DNA from: Sesamum alatum | Lineage: Eukaryota; Streptophyta; Magnoliopsida; Lamiales; Pedaliaceae | Length of the DNA: 64,000 nt | Reading direction: 5' to 3' | NCBI GenBank assembly: GCA_034509735.1 | Contig: JACGWO010000003.1 | Span: forward strand, 1,488,001-1,552,000 | Part shown: positions 42,043 to 55,650 of the stretch, in pieces | How positions within the stretch are numbered: the first letter of the stretch is position 1 | How the letters are laid out: each line of letters opens with the position of its first letter | Made by a program: the position numbers and the translations under genes | The notes under the pieces: model-generated | Seen by the model: the letters and a program-made list of their open reading frames with translations, nothing else | What the model was told of the DNA's origin: nothing | Database searches by the model: none

Positions 42043-45000
42043 ATGGGTAGCCATTCCCCCTCTTTCTCCAGCTTCAAATCCTATCTCCGGGCACTCTCTG
42101 ACACCCCGAACCGCCTAAGCCGCCGTGCTTGCTCGGTGTCAACGTCCTTAGAAGAAACAAGCCGGGTCCGGGCCCGGTCAGGTTCGGACATGAAGCGCAC
42201 TCTGCGGTGGTATGACCTTATCGGGTTAGGAGTCGGTGGGATGGTCGGCGCCGGAGTTTTTGTCACCAGTGGCCATGCCAGCCGCCTGTGTGCTGGCCCT
42301 GCCGTCGTCCTTTCCTACGCCATTGCGGGCCTCTGTGCTCTCCTCTCCGCTTTCTGCTACACCGAGTTCGCCGTCGACATGCCCGTCGCTGGCGGCGCCT
42401 TCAGCTACATTCGCGTTACTTTTGGTGAATTCTTGGCCTTCTTAACTGGTTCAAATCTGATAATCGACTACGTGTTGTCAAATGCGGCGGTGGCGAGGGG
42501 GTTCACGGACTATTTAGGCACTGCTTTAGGCCTATCAACTCATACACAGTTGAGATTCACCATCCATGGCCTGCCAAAAGGATACAATGAAATAGACTTA
42601 ATCGCCGTTGCCGTCGTCCTTCTCCTCACACTTGTTATTTGCTACAGGTTTTTCCAAAAAATACGTTCTAATTTTCCATTAAAATTGTCCGAATTTTTTC
42701 TCCGTTAACGTCTGAAACTCTTCTTAATTTTGCAGTACAAGGGAGAGTTCATGGTTAAACATGGTGCTAACAGTGCTGCACATTCTATTCATAGTATTTG
42801 TGATAGTGGTGGGATTTTGGAGGGGGGATTGGAACAACTTTACCGAACCCGGGAACCCAAAAAATGCGGGTGGGTTCTTCCCATTCGGAGCTTCCGGGGT
42901 GTTCAATGGGGCAGCCATGGTGTACCTGAGTTACATCGGTTATGACGCCGTGTCCACCATGGCTGAGGAGGTGAAGGATCCAGTGAAGAATATTCCGATT
43001 GGTGTCTCCGGCTCCGTCATCCTCGTCACCGTTCTTTACTGCTTGATGGCCGCTTCAATGTCCTCTCTCCTCCCCTATGACATGGTAAATTAAACACCTC
43101 TCAACTCTCTCAGCAAACACCTCCTCTGAATTAGTCCCACTCAGTTGTCTGATTGATTTTCTTGGCCCCTGAGTTGGCCTCTTTAAACTAAAACTTTTTT
43201 ATGCTTAAGGTGCAAGCCGCAAACGCTATTCTTGGAGTTTAATTGATGAGTTTCTGTGCACAGATCGATCCCGAGGCGCCGTTTTCAGGGGCGTTTAGAG
43301 AAGGGTCATCAGGGTGGAGGTGGGTGTCGAACGTGATCGGTGTGGGCGCCAGTTTCGGTATTTTGACGTCGCTGCTGGTGGCGATGCTGGGCCAGGCACG
43401 TTACATGTGCGTGATCGGACGGTCATGCGTGGTCCCCTCTTGGTTTGCCAGGGTCCACCACTCTACCTCCACCCCTGTCAACGCCTCCGCCTTCCTTGGT
43501 ATGCCCCCCTCCCATTTTTCCCCCACCCCACTTGCCCATTTTTGGCAATACTATCTCGTGTGTGCTTTGCTTTTTTGCGATGTTTCATTCTACTTTCTAG
43601 TCCATACCTATAGATATAAGAAAAAAGCACATTCTCCGGTGCAAAAAGGGTTTGTCTTGCGTGCCCTTATGGTTCACCTGATATACAAGCCATCTTGAGT
43701 CAATCTTGAACTATCTTTATCCTTGTTGTGGATAAAATGCAGCTTAAGGTTCTGAATTTGCTTTCTCTTGGTGATTGTAGCGATGTGATTTGTGAGACCG
43801 ACAATAATGTTCTAGTAATGTGTCATCGTCCTGGTCAAGATTTAGGTCGATAGTCAAGATTTACAAGACTAGTGCGTGCATCGTGAATTGTGACAAGGGC
43901 GTGATGTGTCGTTGCGTGGTATTTCCTTGTTTGTATGAAGATAGGGTCGTTATTGAATAGGGTCCACCTCGCACCGTTTTGGTTAAGAGGCGGGCTTCCG
44001 GTTTATATTACATTGTTGTTACTTCTAAATTATAATCTAATTTAATTATATTCTTTAATTTACAAAAGAGCACGTACACGTAGCAATCACGTGACACCAA
44101 TATATGGTACGAAAATGTGATAGAAGATCTACTGTACTCTTTGTTTTAATGCAGCCAAATTCTCCTTGTGTGGTGGGCCTTATATTTATTGATTTGAAGG
44201 ATTTGTAGAGAACATTGTGGAAATTTCACAAGAATCTTGCATGGATTTGTGGTCTAGATTATTACTCTAATTACTCTAGTTTTCTAGTATCTACTCTTTT
44301 AGTAAGATAAGTGTGGTTCTTGGGTAAAATTTTGTTTATCCTTGGGAATATAAGTAATAGTAGACTTTTGCAAAATCAGTTTTCCATTATTGTTCTTCTT
44401 GAGCAAGTGGAAGAACTATTGCTTTGGGCATTTGCTGATATTGACATGAGGATCTCACAAAAAGGCGTGTCAACCGAAAGTCTAAGAGATTGTGCTACAA
44501 CATATTGACAAATAGATCACATGGTCTTTGTAAGATTAGAACCACTGTTCAAGAATGGGCTCTAAGGGATCATCTCCGAGTGCATTTTTTGACTTTGTAA
44601 AGGGAAATTTCAAATGATTCTTGATGCTATTCAGCTAGAGGTATTTCCAATTCTCTGTCAAGAATTTATTCCTTGAAACTCATATCTTGACTTTTGAAGA
44701 TCTTGTGAAGCTATTGTGGTCTAGCTTAGGAAGATCCGGATTGCTGCTATGTAATGAAAATGACCCATTGTTGTGGGAAAGAGACACTATAACGGATTTT
44801 ATACTTTTCTCCATTTTCTTTGCCGTTTTCTAGCCAATCTATTGCTTTATATCATTTTTTTCGTACTCTTTTCTTCTTTACAATCTTTCTGTTTTTGGTT
44901 CTCTCACAGGAATCTTCACAGCAGCAATCGCGCTCTTTACTGATTTAAACATCCTGCTGAAATTCGTGTCCATCGGGACTCTGTTCATCTTCTACATGGT

Positions 45001-45478
45001 GGCAAATGCCGTAATCTACCGACGTTATGTGACCGTCGGGACGACGAACCCATGGCCGACGCTGTCGTTCTTGCTCTGCTTCTCACTCACTTCTGTCATT
45101 TTTACTCTCCTCTGGCAATTTGCACCGTCAGGCAAGCCCAAAGGGTTCATGCTTGGTTCATGCATTGCTGTTGCAATTGGCGTTGTGCAGGTATTCCATT
45201 TCATGGTCCCCCAAGCACGAAAGCCCGAGTTCTGGGGGGTCCCTTTTATGCCGTGGATTCCTTCCATATCCATCTTCCTTAACATATTCTTGTTGGGTGC
45301 TCTCGATAGGCCATCTTATGTCCGATTTGGATTCTTTTCGGCCCTTGTTGTGCTTGTATATGTTCTCTACAGCGTCCACTCAAGCTTTGATGCCGAGGAA
45401 GACGGCACACTTGGTCAAAAGACTGGAGAAAGCACGAAGGAATCCGTTGAAAGCGAAGACTACACTCTAAAAGTGTAA
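42043..45478 (+). CDS. CAT: Cationic amino acid transporter, CAT6/7-like (four exons)
   Basis: Exons are 42043-42647, 42736-43084, 43264-43498 and 44910-45478, all with GT-AG borders and matching phases. They join to 1758 bases (585 residues plus stop), close to the usual length of plant CATs. The protein starts MGSHSPSFSSFKSYLRALSD. A cytosolic basic stretch is followed by the first membrane segment with the Gly-rich APC motif GLGVGGMVGAGVFV (about residues 61-74). Further signatures are CALLSAFCYTEFAVDMPVAG, SNAAVARGFTDYLGTALG, STRESSW across the first splice, and NGAAMVYLSYIGYDAVSTMA. Later come LGQARYMCVIGRSCVVPSWF and a C-terminal block (SIGTLFIFYMVANAVIYRRY) with an acidic tail ending LKV. 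The family has about 14 membrane segments and imports Lys, Arg and other amino acids at the plasma membrane or vacuole. The upstream in-frame ATG at 41788 lies before the TATA box and is rejected as start. CAT6/7 rather than CAT1/5/8 is judged by eye. It is the only intact host gene seen here. Confidence 0.95.
43499..44909 (+). other. Intron 3 of the transporter gene (1411 bp)
   Basis: It has a GTATGC donor and a CTCTCACAG acceptor. The other two introns are 88 and 179 bp, so this one is unusually long. Its middle (about 43740-44790) is less AT-rich than nearby intergenic DNA and contains a short chance reading at 44311-44508. No transposon ends or known domain could be identified. Confidence 0.85.
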
Positions 45479-46878
45479 ATCATTTCTTGTTTTAGCTTAC
45501 TCTTTTTGGAGGGGGTTGTAATAATCTTACAATTTGATTTTTGGTTGGACACTTGAGAATAGGGGTAAAGAAAAAGGTAGCAAAAACATGCTGCAGTTTC
45601 TGCAGAATAGCAAGCTGTATAGTTGGTCTGAAAGTAGGGATTTTGAGTAAAAGATTCCCGTGTACATTTGTAACTCTTGTGATCCATCAAGTTTGTGCAT
45701 CTTTAACTGAAAAGTATTACAAAGTTAAAGAGATTTGCTAGATTTTGTGTTCTTTCGTCTGTGTTGCTTGAGTCACTATCGGGGGATAACGGAATCGAGT
45801 TGTGTAGAATATATTATTATTCAAGTTGAAAATTTTGTCTGAGTTGAAAAAATTATGTTTGAGCTTGGTTCGAATTGTTGTTTATTATAGCCAGTCTCTT
45901 AAGTTTGTATTTGTAATCACTTTAATCGCTTAATTTATTTCTTAATGTTAATATTCTATTTTAGTTTCGTCTTGTATGATACATCTGATCACTTCTCGAC
46001 AAAAATATGACTAGATTTTGACTATTTGGAGGTTAAAATAATCAGTTTAGGTTTGTTTCTTTTTATCTACTTTAGTGTTCCAAGTTTGTAAACTTTTCAA
46101 ATTAATTCTTTTTTAGACTGGAAAAATAATATAACTTCCTACAATAAATGTTAGATGTTAACTCTTATTTAATGACGACTCTTTTGATGACCCACAACAT
46201 ATTGAGATGTAGTAAAAAAATTTATTGTAGAAAAAATATAATGATACGGTTAAAACTGCAAATGTTGTACTAAATACATGTTGTAATAATGATGGCGCTA
46301 ATACACCCCTGAAGTATGCTTATTACCTCTAAAATGATTATATCTTTTGAATTTTAATTAAGTAAAAATATAAGGTATTTCATAAAGTAATAAACATTAT
46401 TTTGAGATTTAATAAGTACTTTATATTAAGCTCAATGAATTTGAACTTTTAAAAATTATTGTAAAAGCTTTTAATCAATACTATATAAAAATATAACCAA
46501 ATAAGTGGTATTGTAAACATATGATTTCGTTATCCTCTTGTTGGTTTCATGATTTTTTTTGGGTTTTCTCGATAAAATTATTAATTATCTCTTAATTGTC
46601 TGGTGTTTGAATTTCAGTGTCATCTTTCTTATTCACCGTTTAATATTTTCATCATCTTCTCAATATACTGCATCATATTTCTTATGAATTTGATGTATTG
46701 ACTTTAACAATGTTACTTAGAATTTTAAACCAATCAAGATTAAGTGAGTTAACTGACGTTTTACTTTTGGTCCTTCTTTGATCGGGAATGTATCCTTATA
46801 GTTGCATTAGTCACAACATTTAGATTTTTATTCATTAGTTCTGTCTTTTCTTTAGGATGAATCTGATAGATGCTTACA
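45479..46878. other. Transporter 3' region and AT-rich intergenic DNA
   Basis: The 3' untranslated region of the transporter begins here. No clear AATAAA signal was identified, so its end is unknown. The remainder up to the Copia-E LTR is AT-rich and carries nothing recognisable. Confidence 0.5.
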
Positions 46879-48979
46879 TGTTAGAATATGTGATCAGAAA
46901 GATAATTGGATTGACAACTTTGAGAACTATTCAACAATCTTTATTAAAAGTAATATTGCCTTGATCAAAACGGCGTTTTATTGTCACAACAAATGCCCAC
47001 AAACCAATTGGATAACACATGTAGTTGGGTTGCGCATTGGACGGCAGTTAGGAAACCAACTTCTGAGGGTTGGTCTGAAACGTTTCAAATCGAGGACCTC
47101 GAGACGAGCTACCAAGAGTCCATAGAGAATTGCACTAGTATTGCATTTATTGGATGAGTGTCGTGTTTCATCAGCGACAGACATTGGACGTTTATACAAT
47201 TTTAGGGGGTTAGTTGACAAGGTCGTTAGCTGACTGAATTGACTAGCTGGAGGCGTCATATGGAAGCCTTGGACGCTTGGTCAGTATGATTGGAGTTCCC
47301 GGATCCGATAGTATGGGATTAGTTCTAAAACTTGAGAAATCATGACAGTTGCATGCATGTGACGATTGTATCTTGGGTCCCGTGGGAGGTGACTATATCT
47401 TTTATATGGTCATTATATGCCTTGTCAAGTGCAGTCGGAATATGCAGTGAGGACGGTGGGCTCAAAGAGGGAATCCGTCCCATGTCAGTATATACAACAG
47501 TATCCTATGCGCTCTGAGATGCGTTCGGGCTCTTCAAACTTGTGGCTACGGTGGTTGGTCGAATAAGAAATGAAATCCTATATCGATCAATGGAGCGAAT
47601 GCAGTCTCAAGCTTTGAGCACAGACGCCTAGTCTAAGATGGGAATCGACGCCCAATTCCATACCCTTGACTAAGGTCGGGAGACAGTTGACGAAGGACCA
47701 TACACGTAAGAAACTTGAGAGCCTAAATGTTCATGCCAACATTCACAGAGTCTCTAGTGCCATGTACCATTGCTAGACGGCCACCCATGGTGACGGGCGT
47801 TTCTGATTAATGGTTAGTCCAAAATAGTTAATTAAATTAAATTAATTAATTAATTGTGCTGGACAAAAGCCCAAGATTAGCTGATGGTAAACCTAAAGAG
47901 TCATATACAAATCACTGTGGAGGTGAAGGATTTAATTTGGAATTAATTTCGGAAGATGAAAATTAACTTAATTGGATACATTAATTCACGGAGAATATAA
48001 ATGATTGCATCATTTATACATAGAATGATCCAATAGATGGATAGGAAAGATTAAATTAATTGGATTAATTTAATTGAACTTGCTTTGATTAATAGATTAG
48101 ATTTATTGGTTGAAGGAGATTGGGCTTGTGTCTTTTAATTGGATTAAAAGACATTGAACTACTTTAGTTGGGTTTTAATTAAATTGAACTTAAGCTATAG
48201 TCAATTGGACCTTGGACTTGTTTTAATTTATTTAAATAAAGTTCGATCCACTAAAATGGGGCCCAAAAGACGAGTTGACTTCATTACATGAAAATGAAAA
48301 GTTGGACTACTCCAAGTAAGGAAAGTGAGTTGACCGAGTGGAAGCTTTTGGAAAGTCCCACTCAGCCATGATTTGGGGTTTCCCATATGGTATGATTGAT
48401 ATCATACCACATGGTAAGGTTGCATTATTATTCGGAAGGTGTTGAATGACTAGGTCATTTATCTCCCAACAATCAGACACACTCACACGCCTCTACCTCA
48501 CTCTACTCGACCTCCTCTCTCTCTCTCTCAAGCATCCTTATGATCTTTGGTTCTTCTTGGTTTAAAATCAAGATTAGAGCGAAAGAAAATCAAGAACACA
48601 TTAATTCATAGTGTTCATTCTTGATTCTTCTTCCTAGATCTAGTTCTTTCTAGCAAGAGAACTTATATCTCTTCCGGTGTATGTGTACCACTTTAGAGGA
48701 TTTCTATACTTGGGCTGTCTGTGAATGGAATATGGACAAGGAGCAATGCTAGTATCCAATCTTGAGAAAAACGACGAAGGTAACTTTCAATTTAAGATTA
48801 TGTTCTTCTCGTTTTTCTTCCATCGCCCATGCATGAGTGATGTATGTTTTTATTGTAATCTCTGAATTTTACACACTGAAAGTCCAGGAACATTAAGGGT
48901 ACACTCCTTGATCCGGATTTATATTTTTAATTCTCGCGTTCCACGCTTCCGCCGCATTCCTGGCCGATCCACCCCTTCA
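46879..48979 (+). repeat. Copia-E 5' LTR (2101 bp), plus strand
   Basis: It starts TGTTAGAATATGTGATCAG and ends CACCCCTTCA, followed two bases later by a primer site. It is the reverse complement, with divergence, of the long LTRs elsewhere in the window; the TGTGGGCATTTGTTGTGAC block and the CCATGG core are inverted here. This is the only long LTR lying on the plus strand. The partner 3' LTR is not in the window. The flank TTACA (46874-46878) would be its left target duplication. Confidence 0.85.
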
Positions 48980-48981
48980 AG

Positions 48982-48994
48982 TGGTATCAGAGCC
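48982..48994 (+). other. Copia-E primer binding site
   Basis: TGGTATCAGAGCC directly after the LTR is complementary to initiator tRNA-Met and sets the element's direction as plus. Confidence 0.9.
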
Positions 48995-49997
48995 GTTTTG
49001 CACCATTTTTTTTCTTTTGAAAATTTTGATTTTTATTATTTCTGCATTTTTTTTTGAAATATTTAATTTTTGGCTAATTTAATTTTGGTTAAAATTGGAT
49101 TTTTTTTCTAGGATTAAAGTGCCTTAGATTATTTGGAAATGGTTTCCAAAAGTAAAAAAAAAAAAAACTATTTTGCATTGGGTGTATGGGTTTCTAATAT
49201 CAATTTTAATTGCAATTTTAGATATGTATTTTCTGCATGTAATTATGGGCTTTAATAAATATGTCGTCCTGTAATTATAGCACTTTGGCATTTTTATCTT
49301 TTATTTTTCTAGAGTTACAAAATACTACTGTAATTTTTTGATATTTCGCGATTTTGGTCCTTTGGGTACCGAATTTTGCAAAAGTTGCTAGAACAAATCA
49401 TGCGCCCCTCGCGATTTTGGCATTTTTATCCTTTATCTTTCCAGGGATTGCAAAAGAGTCCTGTAATATTTTGACATTTTGCAATTTTGGTCCTTTCAGT
49501 GACCGATTTTGCAAAAGTTGTCTGAATAAATCATATGCCACCTCATTTTGTTTTTTTAATTTTTCATCCATGTTGGCAAAAGTGAACCAATCAGAACAGA
49601 AGCCCCAATTTGAATGAACCACGTGAGGCGCAAATGATATCTTTCGGCGACTTTTGCAACATTCAGCATCAGAAGGACCAAAATCACGAAATGTCAAAAA
49701 GTTACAGGACTCTTTTGCAATCCTAAAAAGATAAAGGATAAAAATGCCAAAGTGCCAAAATTACAGGACCAAAATTTTTTTTAAGCCTGTAATTATGTGT
49801 TTTATGATATTAGATATCATAGGTTTATAATGCATGGTATGTGTTTTATGTGATGAGCATGATTGTTTGATATACTTGTTTTGATTGTTAATTGGACTAA
49901 CAATGGGGATGATCACGAATCCTATGACCCTATGTATGGTTTTATTTTCTATTGGATGGGGCCTGCGTGCCACTTGTTTTATTCTTCTCCCTTATCA
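48995..49997 (+). mobile_element. Copia-E leader, interrupted by Copia-D
   Basis: Sequence following the primer site is leader-like, T-rich and non-coding. It includes the foldback element at 49266-49770. After that it continues to 49997, where the minus-strand Copia-D LTR begins. Gag and pol of Copia-E are not seen and, if present, lie beyond the right edge of the window. Confidence 0.55.
49266..49770. mobile_element. Foldback element (505 bp) in the Copia-E leader
   Basis: The left arm starts TCCTGTAATTATAGCACTTT and the right arm, on the other strand, GGTCCTGTAATTTTGGCACT. Both continue through GGCATTTTTATC, TTGCAAAAGAGTCCTGTAA-like and ATTTTGGTCCTT. The left arm is partly repeated in direct orientation at 49428-49530. 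No protein is encoded; open frames here are by-products. Confidence 0.75.
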
Positions 49998-51505
49998 TTA
50001 AAAGATTCGGTACGGCCCGGAACGCGGCGGAAGCATACAATAAAAGAAATTTAAAACGATTTTAAAGGGGTGTTCTCTTTGAAATATCAGGCGTTCGGTG
50101 TATTCGAAAGCATCATAACATAAATAAAATATGCTTGAACATGTGGCTAGAGAAGGAAATGAAAAAGGTACAATAATTTAAATTGGAACATTACCTTTTT
50201 CGTTTCACAAGTAGAACGGCAACAAGCAATGATTCTCTTTTCATTCTTTTTTCCGTTCACTTTAGGATCCCTCTAAAGATGATCCACACCACACCAGAAA
50301 GTAAAATCTCAATGCACTGCTAGATGGAAACGAGATTAGTGGAAAAAAAACCCGAATAACACTTCATATTAGTGTATTCGAATTCCTCTGGTCTTAACTT
50401 GAATAGGCTTCAAGAAGAACACAAAAAGAGTATTTTGGAGAGGAAATTTCGTGGCTTAGTAAGAGGAGAGAGCAAGTTTGGGAGTTAGACGAGTATGTGT
50501 GTAGGGTTGTAATTGTAAGTGGTTTCCAAAACCACCTACACACTAATGCACAACTTGTGCTCAACCTCTAACCATGTTAGCACAATATGTGCACCACCTA
50601 ACCATCATGGTAAGCCACATCATTGCTTACATGGAGGACTTTCAACTCTCTTCAACTTGCATCAACCCCTTAAGCTTGGATTTCAAGTTATGAACCGATT
50701 TTGATTTAATCAAATTAAATCAAGTCCAATCAAGATCCAGGGGTCCATATTAATCCAATTAATTTCAAATCTTATTGAAATCCAAAAGTTTATCTAATCC
50801 AATTAAACAAACATAAGCTCAAATACTAATTAATTGATCCAATCAATTAATTAAACCAAATCCAATAAATAAATCCAATTAATTTAAAGGTGTTAAGCCC
50901 AAAAATTAATTAATCCAATTAATTAATTCTTGGGCCATCCATCCAATGGATTTTCCCAATAAATGATCCAATCATTTATATTCTCTTTGAATTAATTTAA
51001 TCCAATTAAATTTAATTCACTTCTTGCAGAATTAATTCCAAATTAATTCCACTGCTTCCATTGTAATTTGTGTGTGACTCTTTAGGTTCACCATCAGCTA
51101 CACTTGGGCTTGTATGCAACACAATTGATTAATTACATTCAATTTAATTATTATTTCTGATTAACCATTAATCAGAAACGCCCGTCAGCATGGGTGGCCG
51201 TTTAGCGACGATCCATGGCATAGGGACTAGGTAAATGTTGCCGTGAACATTTAGGCTCCGAATTCCATACAGGTACAGTCCTTCCGTCAACCATCTCCCG
51301 ACCTTAGTCTAGGGCATGGAATTGGGCGTCGGTTCCCATCCTGGACCAGGCAACAATGCCTCGATACTCGAGACGCGTTTACTCTATTGGTAGACCTAGG
51401 GAACCATTCCCTACTCGACCAATCGCTACGGTCGTAGACTTGAAGAGTCTAAACTATCTCAGAGCGCATAGGAGACATAGTTGTCAAATTGACAGGGGAC
51501 AAATT
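49998..51505 (-). repeat. Copia-D 3' LTR, first part
   Basis: It starts TTAAAAGATTCGGTACGGCC (TG changed to TT) and follows the long-LTR pattern up to GACAGGGGACAAATT, where Copia-C is inserted. The LTR resumes at 63203. The two parts together would be about 2160 bp, the usual length for this family. Confidence 0.82.
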
Positions 51506-53718
51506 TGAAAGAATCGGGTACGGCCCGGGAATGCAACGGAAGCGTAAAAACGTGAAATTAAAGCATAATATAAAACAGATTCAAAGGGGTGTTCCCTTTG
51601 AAGTTCCCGGGTGTTCGGTGTATGTCATAGCATAAATTAAATAGGAGAAGATGCTGGACAAGTGGCTAAAGGAAGAAAACAAAAAGATACATGAAACGTA
51701 AATGAAAACCATCCTTAAGTTCGTTGTATGTAGAGCCGGTTCTAGCTTTATTCCCTTTTTGTTTTCTTGTTTCTTTCACTTGAGAGTCCAACGTAGAACT
51801 CCTCTAATTTATCCATACCACACTATAGAATAGATCTCTAATCTATTGCTAGATAGAAATAGAGAAGTGAAGAAGAAACACTTCCAAAACAACACTATTG
51901 ATTAGTGCTTTTGGAATGTTTTAGTTCAAACCTTTCCAAAAGGTATGAACACAAGAAGGAGAGTTTTTCAGAGATTTTTGTAGAGTTTTTGAGGGGAAAA
52001 ATTCGTGCAAAGTAGTGCCATACAAGTTATGTGAATGATTTTGTGTATGTAGAGTTGTTGAATTCAAAATTCAACTTCTCTTGTCAACTTCCAAAGTAAC
52101 CTACATACACAAACCATTATCTACATAACCATGCATCAGTATAGCAAATAAAACCACCCACCAAACCATATAAAGACTGGCCACATGTGCCTCACATGTG
52201 GAAGATTTTAATTCTCCTTCACTTGCTATAAATTGAATTTTTCCATGGACTAGGACTACTAGTCTTGGACTTTTATTTAATATAATTAAATTAAGTCCAA
52301 AAAAAGTCCATTGGGTATTAATTAATTCAATTAATCTCAATCCAATTGAAGCCCATAAGTTTATTTAATCCAATTAAATAAACATAAGTTCGAACTCTAA
52401 TTAATTGATCCAATCAATTAATTAATCCAAACCCGATAAATTAATCCAATTAATTTAAAGGTTCTAAGTTCAAAAATTAACTAATCCAATTAATTAATTC
52501 TTGGATCATCCATCAAATAGATTTCTCAATAAATGATCTAATAATTTATTTTTCACCTTTAATTAATTTAATCAAATTAAATTAATTCGCTTCTTTAGAA
52601 TTAATTCCAAAATAATTCTACCAATTCCATAGTGATTTGTGTGTGAATCTTTAGGTTCACCCTCAGCTAGACTTGGGCTTGTGTCTAACACAATGGGTCA
52701 ATTAAATCCAATTTAATTAATCATTTTCCAATTACCATTACTCGGAAAATGCCGGTCACCATGGGTGACCGTCTAGCAACGATCCATGGCACTAGAGACT
52801 AGGTGAATGTTGGCGTGAACGTTTAGGCTCCCGAGTTCCATACGAGTACGGTCCTTCCATCATCCATCTCCCGGTCTAAGTCTAGGGCATGGAATTGGGC
52901 GTCAGTTCCCATGCTGGACTAGACAACTATGCTCAATAACTCGAGACACGTCTGCTCTATTGATCGACGTAGAAAATCATTCCCTACTCGACCAATCGCT
53001 GTGGCCATAGACTTAAAGAGCTTAAACCGTCTCAGAGTGCATAGGAGACTCGACTGTCATATACTGACAGGTGACAGATCCTATCTTGAAATCCACCGTC
53101 CTCAATACGTATTCCGACTGTACTGGATAAAACTTATGATGAATGTATCCTAGATACGGACATCTCTTGCCAAACCCTAGATACAACCTTCATATGCATG
53201 TGACTGCCATGATTTCTGAAGTCTGAGGACTAATCTCGTACTATCGGAGTTGGGAATCCAATCATACCGACCAAGCCTCCAAGGGTTTCACATGATGATT
53301 CCCGCGAGTCAGTTCAGTCAGCTAACACCATTGTCAACTAACCCACTAATATTGCGTAGACGTCCAACGTCTGTCGCCGATTAAACACGACACTCATGCA
53401 ATGAATGAAATCCTTAGTGCAAATCTCTGTAGGACCCTCGATGCCCTATCTCGAGGTCCTCGACTTGGAACATTCCAGACCAACCCTCAGAAGTTGGTTT
53501 CATAGCTGCCATCTAATGCGCAACTCAACTACATGGGTGATCCAATTAGTATGTGGGCATTCGTTGTGACATTAAAACGTCGTTTAACGTAATCAGTAAG
53601 CACAACAAACACATAGTGCCACAGATGAATACTTACTATATTCATCGAGTCAATAAAGATTGCTAAATAGTATCCAAAACCTCCAATCCAATTGGCTTTC
53701 TGGTCACCTATTCTAACA
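51506..53718 (-). repeat. Copia-C 3' LTR
   Basis: It starts TGAAAGAATCGGGTACGG and ends CACCTATTCTAACA on the plus strand. On the element strand it is preceded by the polypurine tract CAAGTAGGAGAT (53719-53730). Confidence 0.92.
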
Positions 53719-55330
53719 ATCTCCTACTTGGCCTAAAGCCAATCACTCATGTTGCTCAGACTTATCTGAGCATTAGTAATCTGCTATATCCGGCTTGGTA
53801 TCACGGGTCTACCTTATTTCTGCAAAGATGATGCGGTCCAACCACACGTCACCTCTTCTTCATAGCATTGCTCCAAGCAGATGGTACTGCCTAAGAATTT
53901 TCCTGGATCCGTGATGAGATCTCGGTCCTATAGTTTGCTTTGTTATCCTCCAAGGTAACTTCTGGCTAGCCCATGCTAGGCACCACACCCAACCATTAGA
54001 TGTGGTTTTTCATCCAAACCACTCTTCGGAGCAACTTCTAAAGTTGCCATACATTCAAATTTCATGGTCCGTCATGGTGTCCCGCTTGAAACCTTTCCAA
54101 GCCACCACCTTACCATTAAGCCTGAATATATGTTCATACTGAGACTAGATATTATTCACATGATCCTGGAAGCTAGTATCGGTATAGCCTTCCAGAATCA
54201 ACTCTCCATAGAACTTGCATCAAGAACACTTCTTTAATCCTTATTCAGGTATTAAAGACTGTTCTTAATAGCTGTCTATTGCCTTCTCGGTACACACCCG
54301 ATTTTTGTCGTTACACCCAAAGCATACACAACATCAGGTCCAATGCACCAAACAACATACCCATGTTGCCTATGGCAAAGACGTAGGAGATGTCAAACAT
54401 CTAAGCTTCCTCATCAGCCGACCCTGACTGAGTCTTGGAAGCTTAACCCTATATATAGGAATCCAATTCCTTTCATGGAGAATTGCGTGAACAACGTTCG
54501 TGTTTCAATGGTTCCTATCATCTTAAATTCATTCCAAATGAATAAGACGTTACACTTTTAAACACTAGGAACATAACTAAACTCCCACTGACCCTCAAAG
54601 CTCGTTACTGATCGAGTCATACCTCGCGTGAACTCATCAAAACGAATATTCTAGTTACATAGAGTTTCAAACCTAGTTTGAATTCCATGTTGAATTACAT
54701 TGCTCCAAGCCATTGATTCAGTCCAATGTCCAACATTGCTTCTCCTTATGTTTTTTGGATTATAATCCAATTGACTGGACTGACCCAGAAACCTGTACCT
54801 CATAGGTATCTAGGATATTCTGGTCATCCTTAGGAGAACTGGAATATAGTCAGTAGGAAAACTTGATTACAAATGATGTTCGCAATATCGTACTGAGGTG
54901 TCGCTCTACTTGATTCCTCAAGGAGCTACTCCTCACACCGGTTATACTCTGAAATTCAATTTCCTTTAGGACAACACATAAACCTGTGCGAACCTAGTTT
55001 GCCTCCCACTAGTCCCTTGACAACTTTGTAGGATGCAGGCTTGCCATGCCATATCCAATATGGTGTCTGGGCCACGATCTTCAGAAAGTGCCATGTTTTA
55101 CAACTTGGCCACTGCCTTAAGAACACGCCCAGATGGGCCAAGGTAGTTCAGTGAAACACCGATCGAACCATGTCCAACAAGGTTCGATTCCTCCCTTATC
55201 AGAGACGCTGTTCAATTGTGGCGCTTCAGGGAGAATTCCACTAAGTGAGAATTCCATTCTCATTTAGATACATTAAAAGCTCCCACTAAATACACACAAC
55301 TCGATCCAATCGAAGGTTAATTTTGCAACT
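53719..55330 (-). pseudogene. Copia-C integrase C-terminus, reverse transcriptase and RNase H remnants
   Basis: Short minus-strand pieces remain. WIWHGKPASYKVVKGLVGGK (near 55040) matches the integrase C-terminal region of Copia-B. Nucleotide words through 53750-54900 parallel the Copia-B RNase H and reverse transcriptase strand, for example GATGAGATCTCGGTCC near 53918 and TAGGCACCACACCCAAC near 53980. Deletions and stops leave no usable reading, and the catalytic polymerase box is not visible. Confidence 0.7.
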
Positions 55331-55395
55331 AGTTTGGTTCCCACTTCAAATTTAATTCCCTGAGCCTTTTAAAGGCCCTTAGACTTGTGAACCCT

Positions 55396-55650
55396 TTACT
55401 GGTCTTGTGTATTCAGTGACCCACAGATGTCTGACTGGATCCAATCCAACAGACCACTAGTAAGCATACTTTGTCCTGCAAAGAGCTTCTTGGCCATCTT
55501 CCTGCTCAGGAAAGACTTGCAAGCTAGCAGGCTCAAATTGTCTATTTCTAAACTCCTTGAATCTACTAACCTCCTTACCCTATCTAAAGAAATGTGACCT
55601 AGCTTTGCATGCCAAATCTGTGAGTTTATCTTGATTATCCATTTCATCAT
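55396..55650 (-). pseudogene. Copia-C GAG-pre-integrase remnant
   Basis: The reading contains IWHAKLGHISLDRVRRLVDS and LACKSFLSRKMAKKLFAGQS, then LLDWIQSDICGSL. This is the counterpart of the Copia-B pre-integrase segment, with the second Cys of the CxxC pair changed (CKSF) and the first integrase Asp still present. Confidence 0.82.

Noticed and set aside
44311..44508. 65-residue open reading inside transporter intron 3.
   Set aside because: Flanked by perfect splice sites of the gene, no motif, and short enough to be chance.
46879..51505. Copia-E and Copia-D LTRs as the two ends of one element.
   Set aside because: They lie in opposite orientations and each has its own adjoining primer site or polypurine tract, so they belong to different elements.
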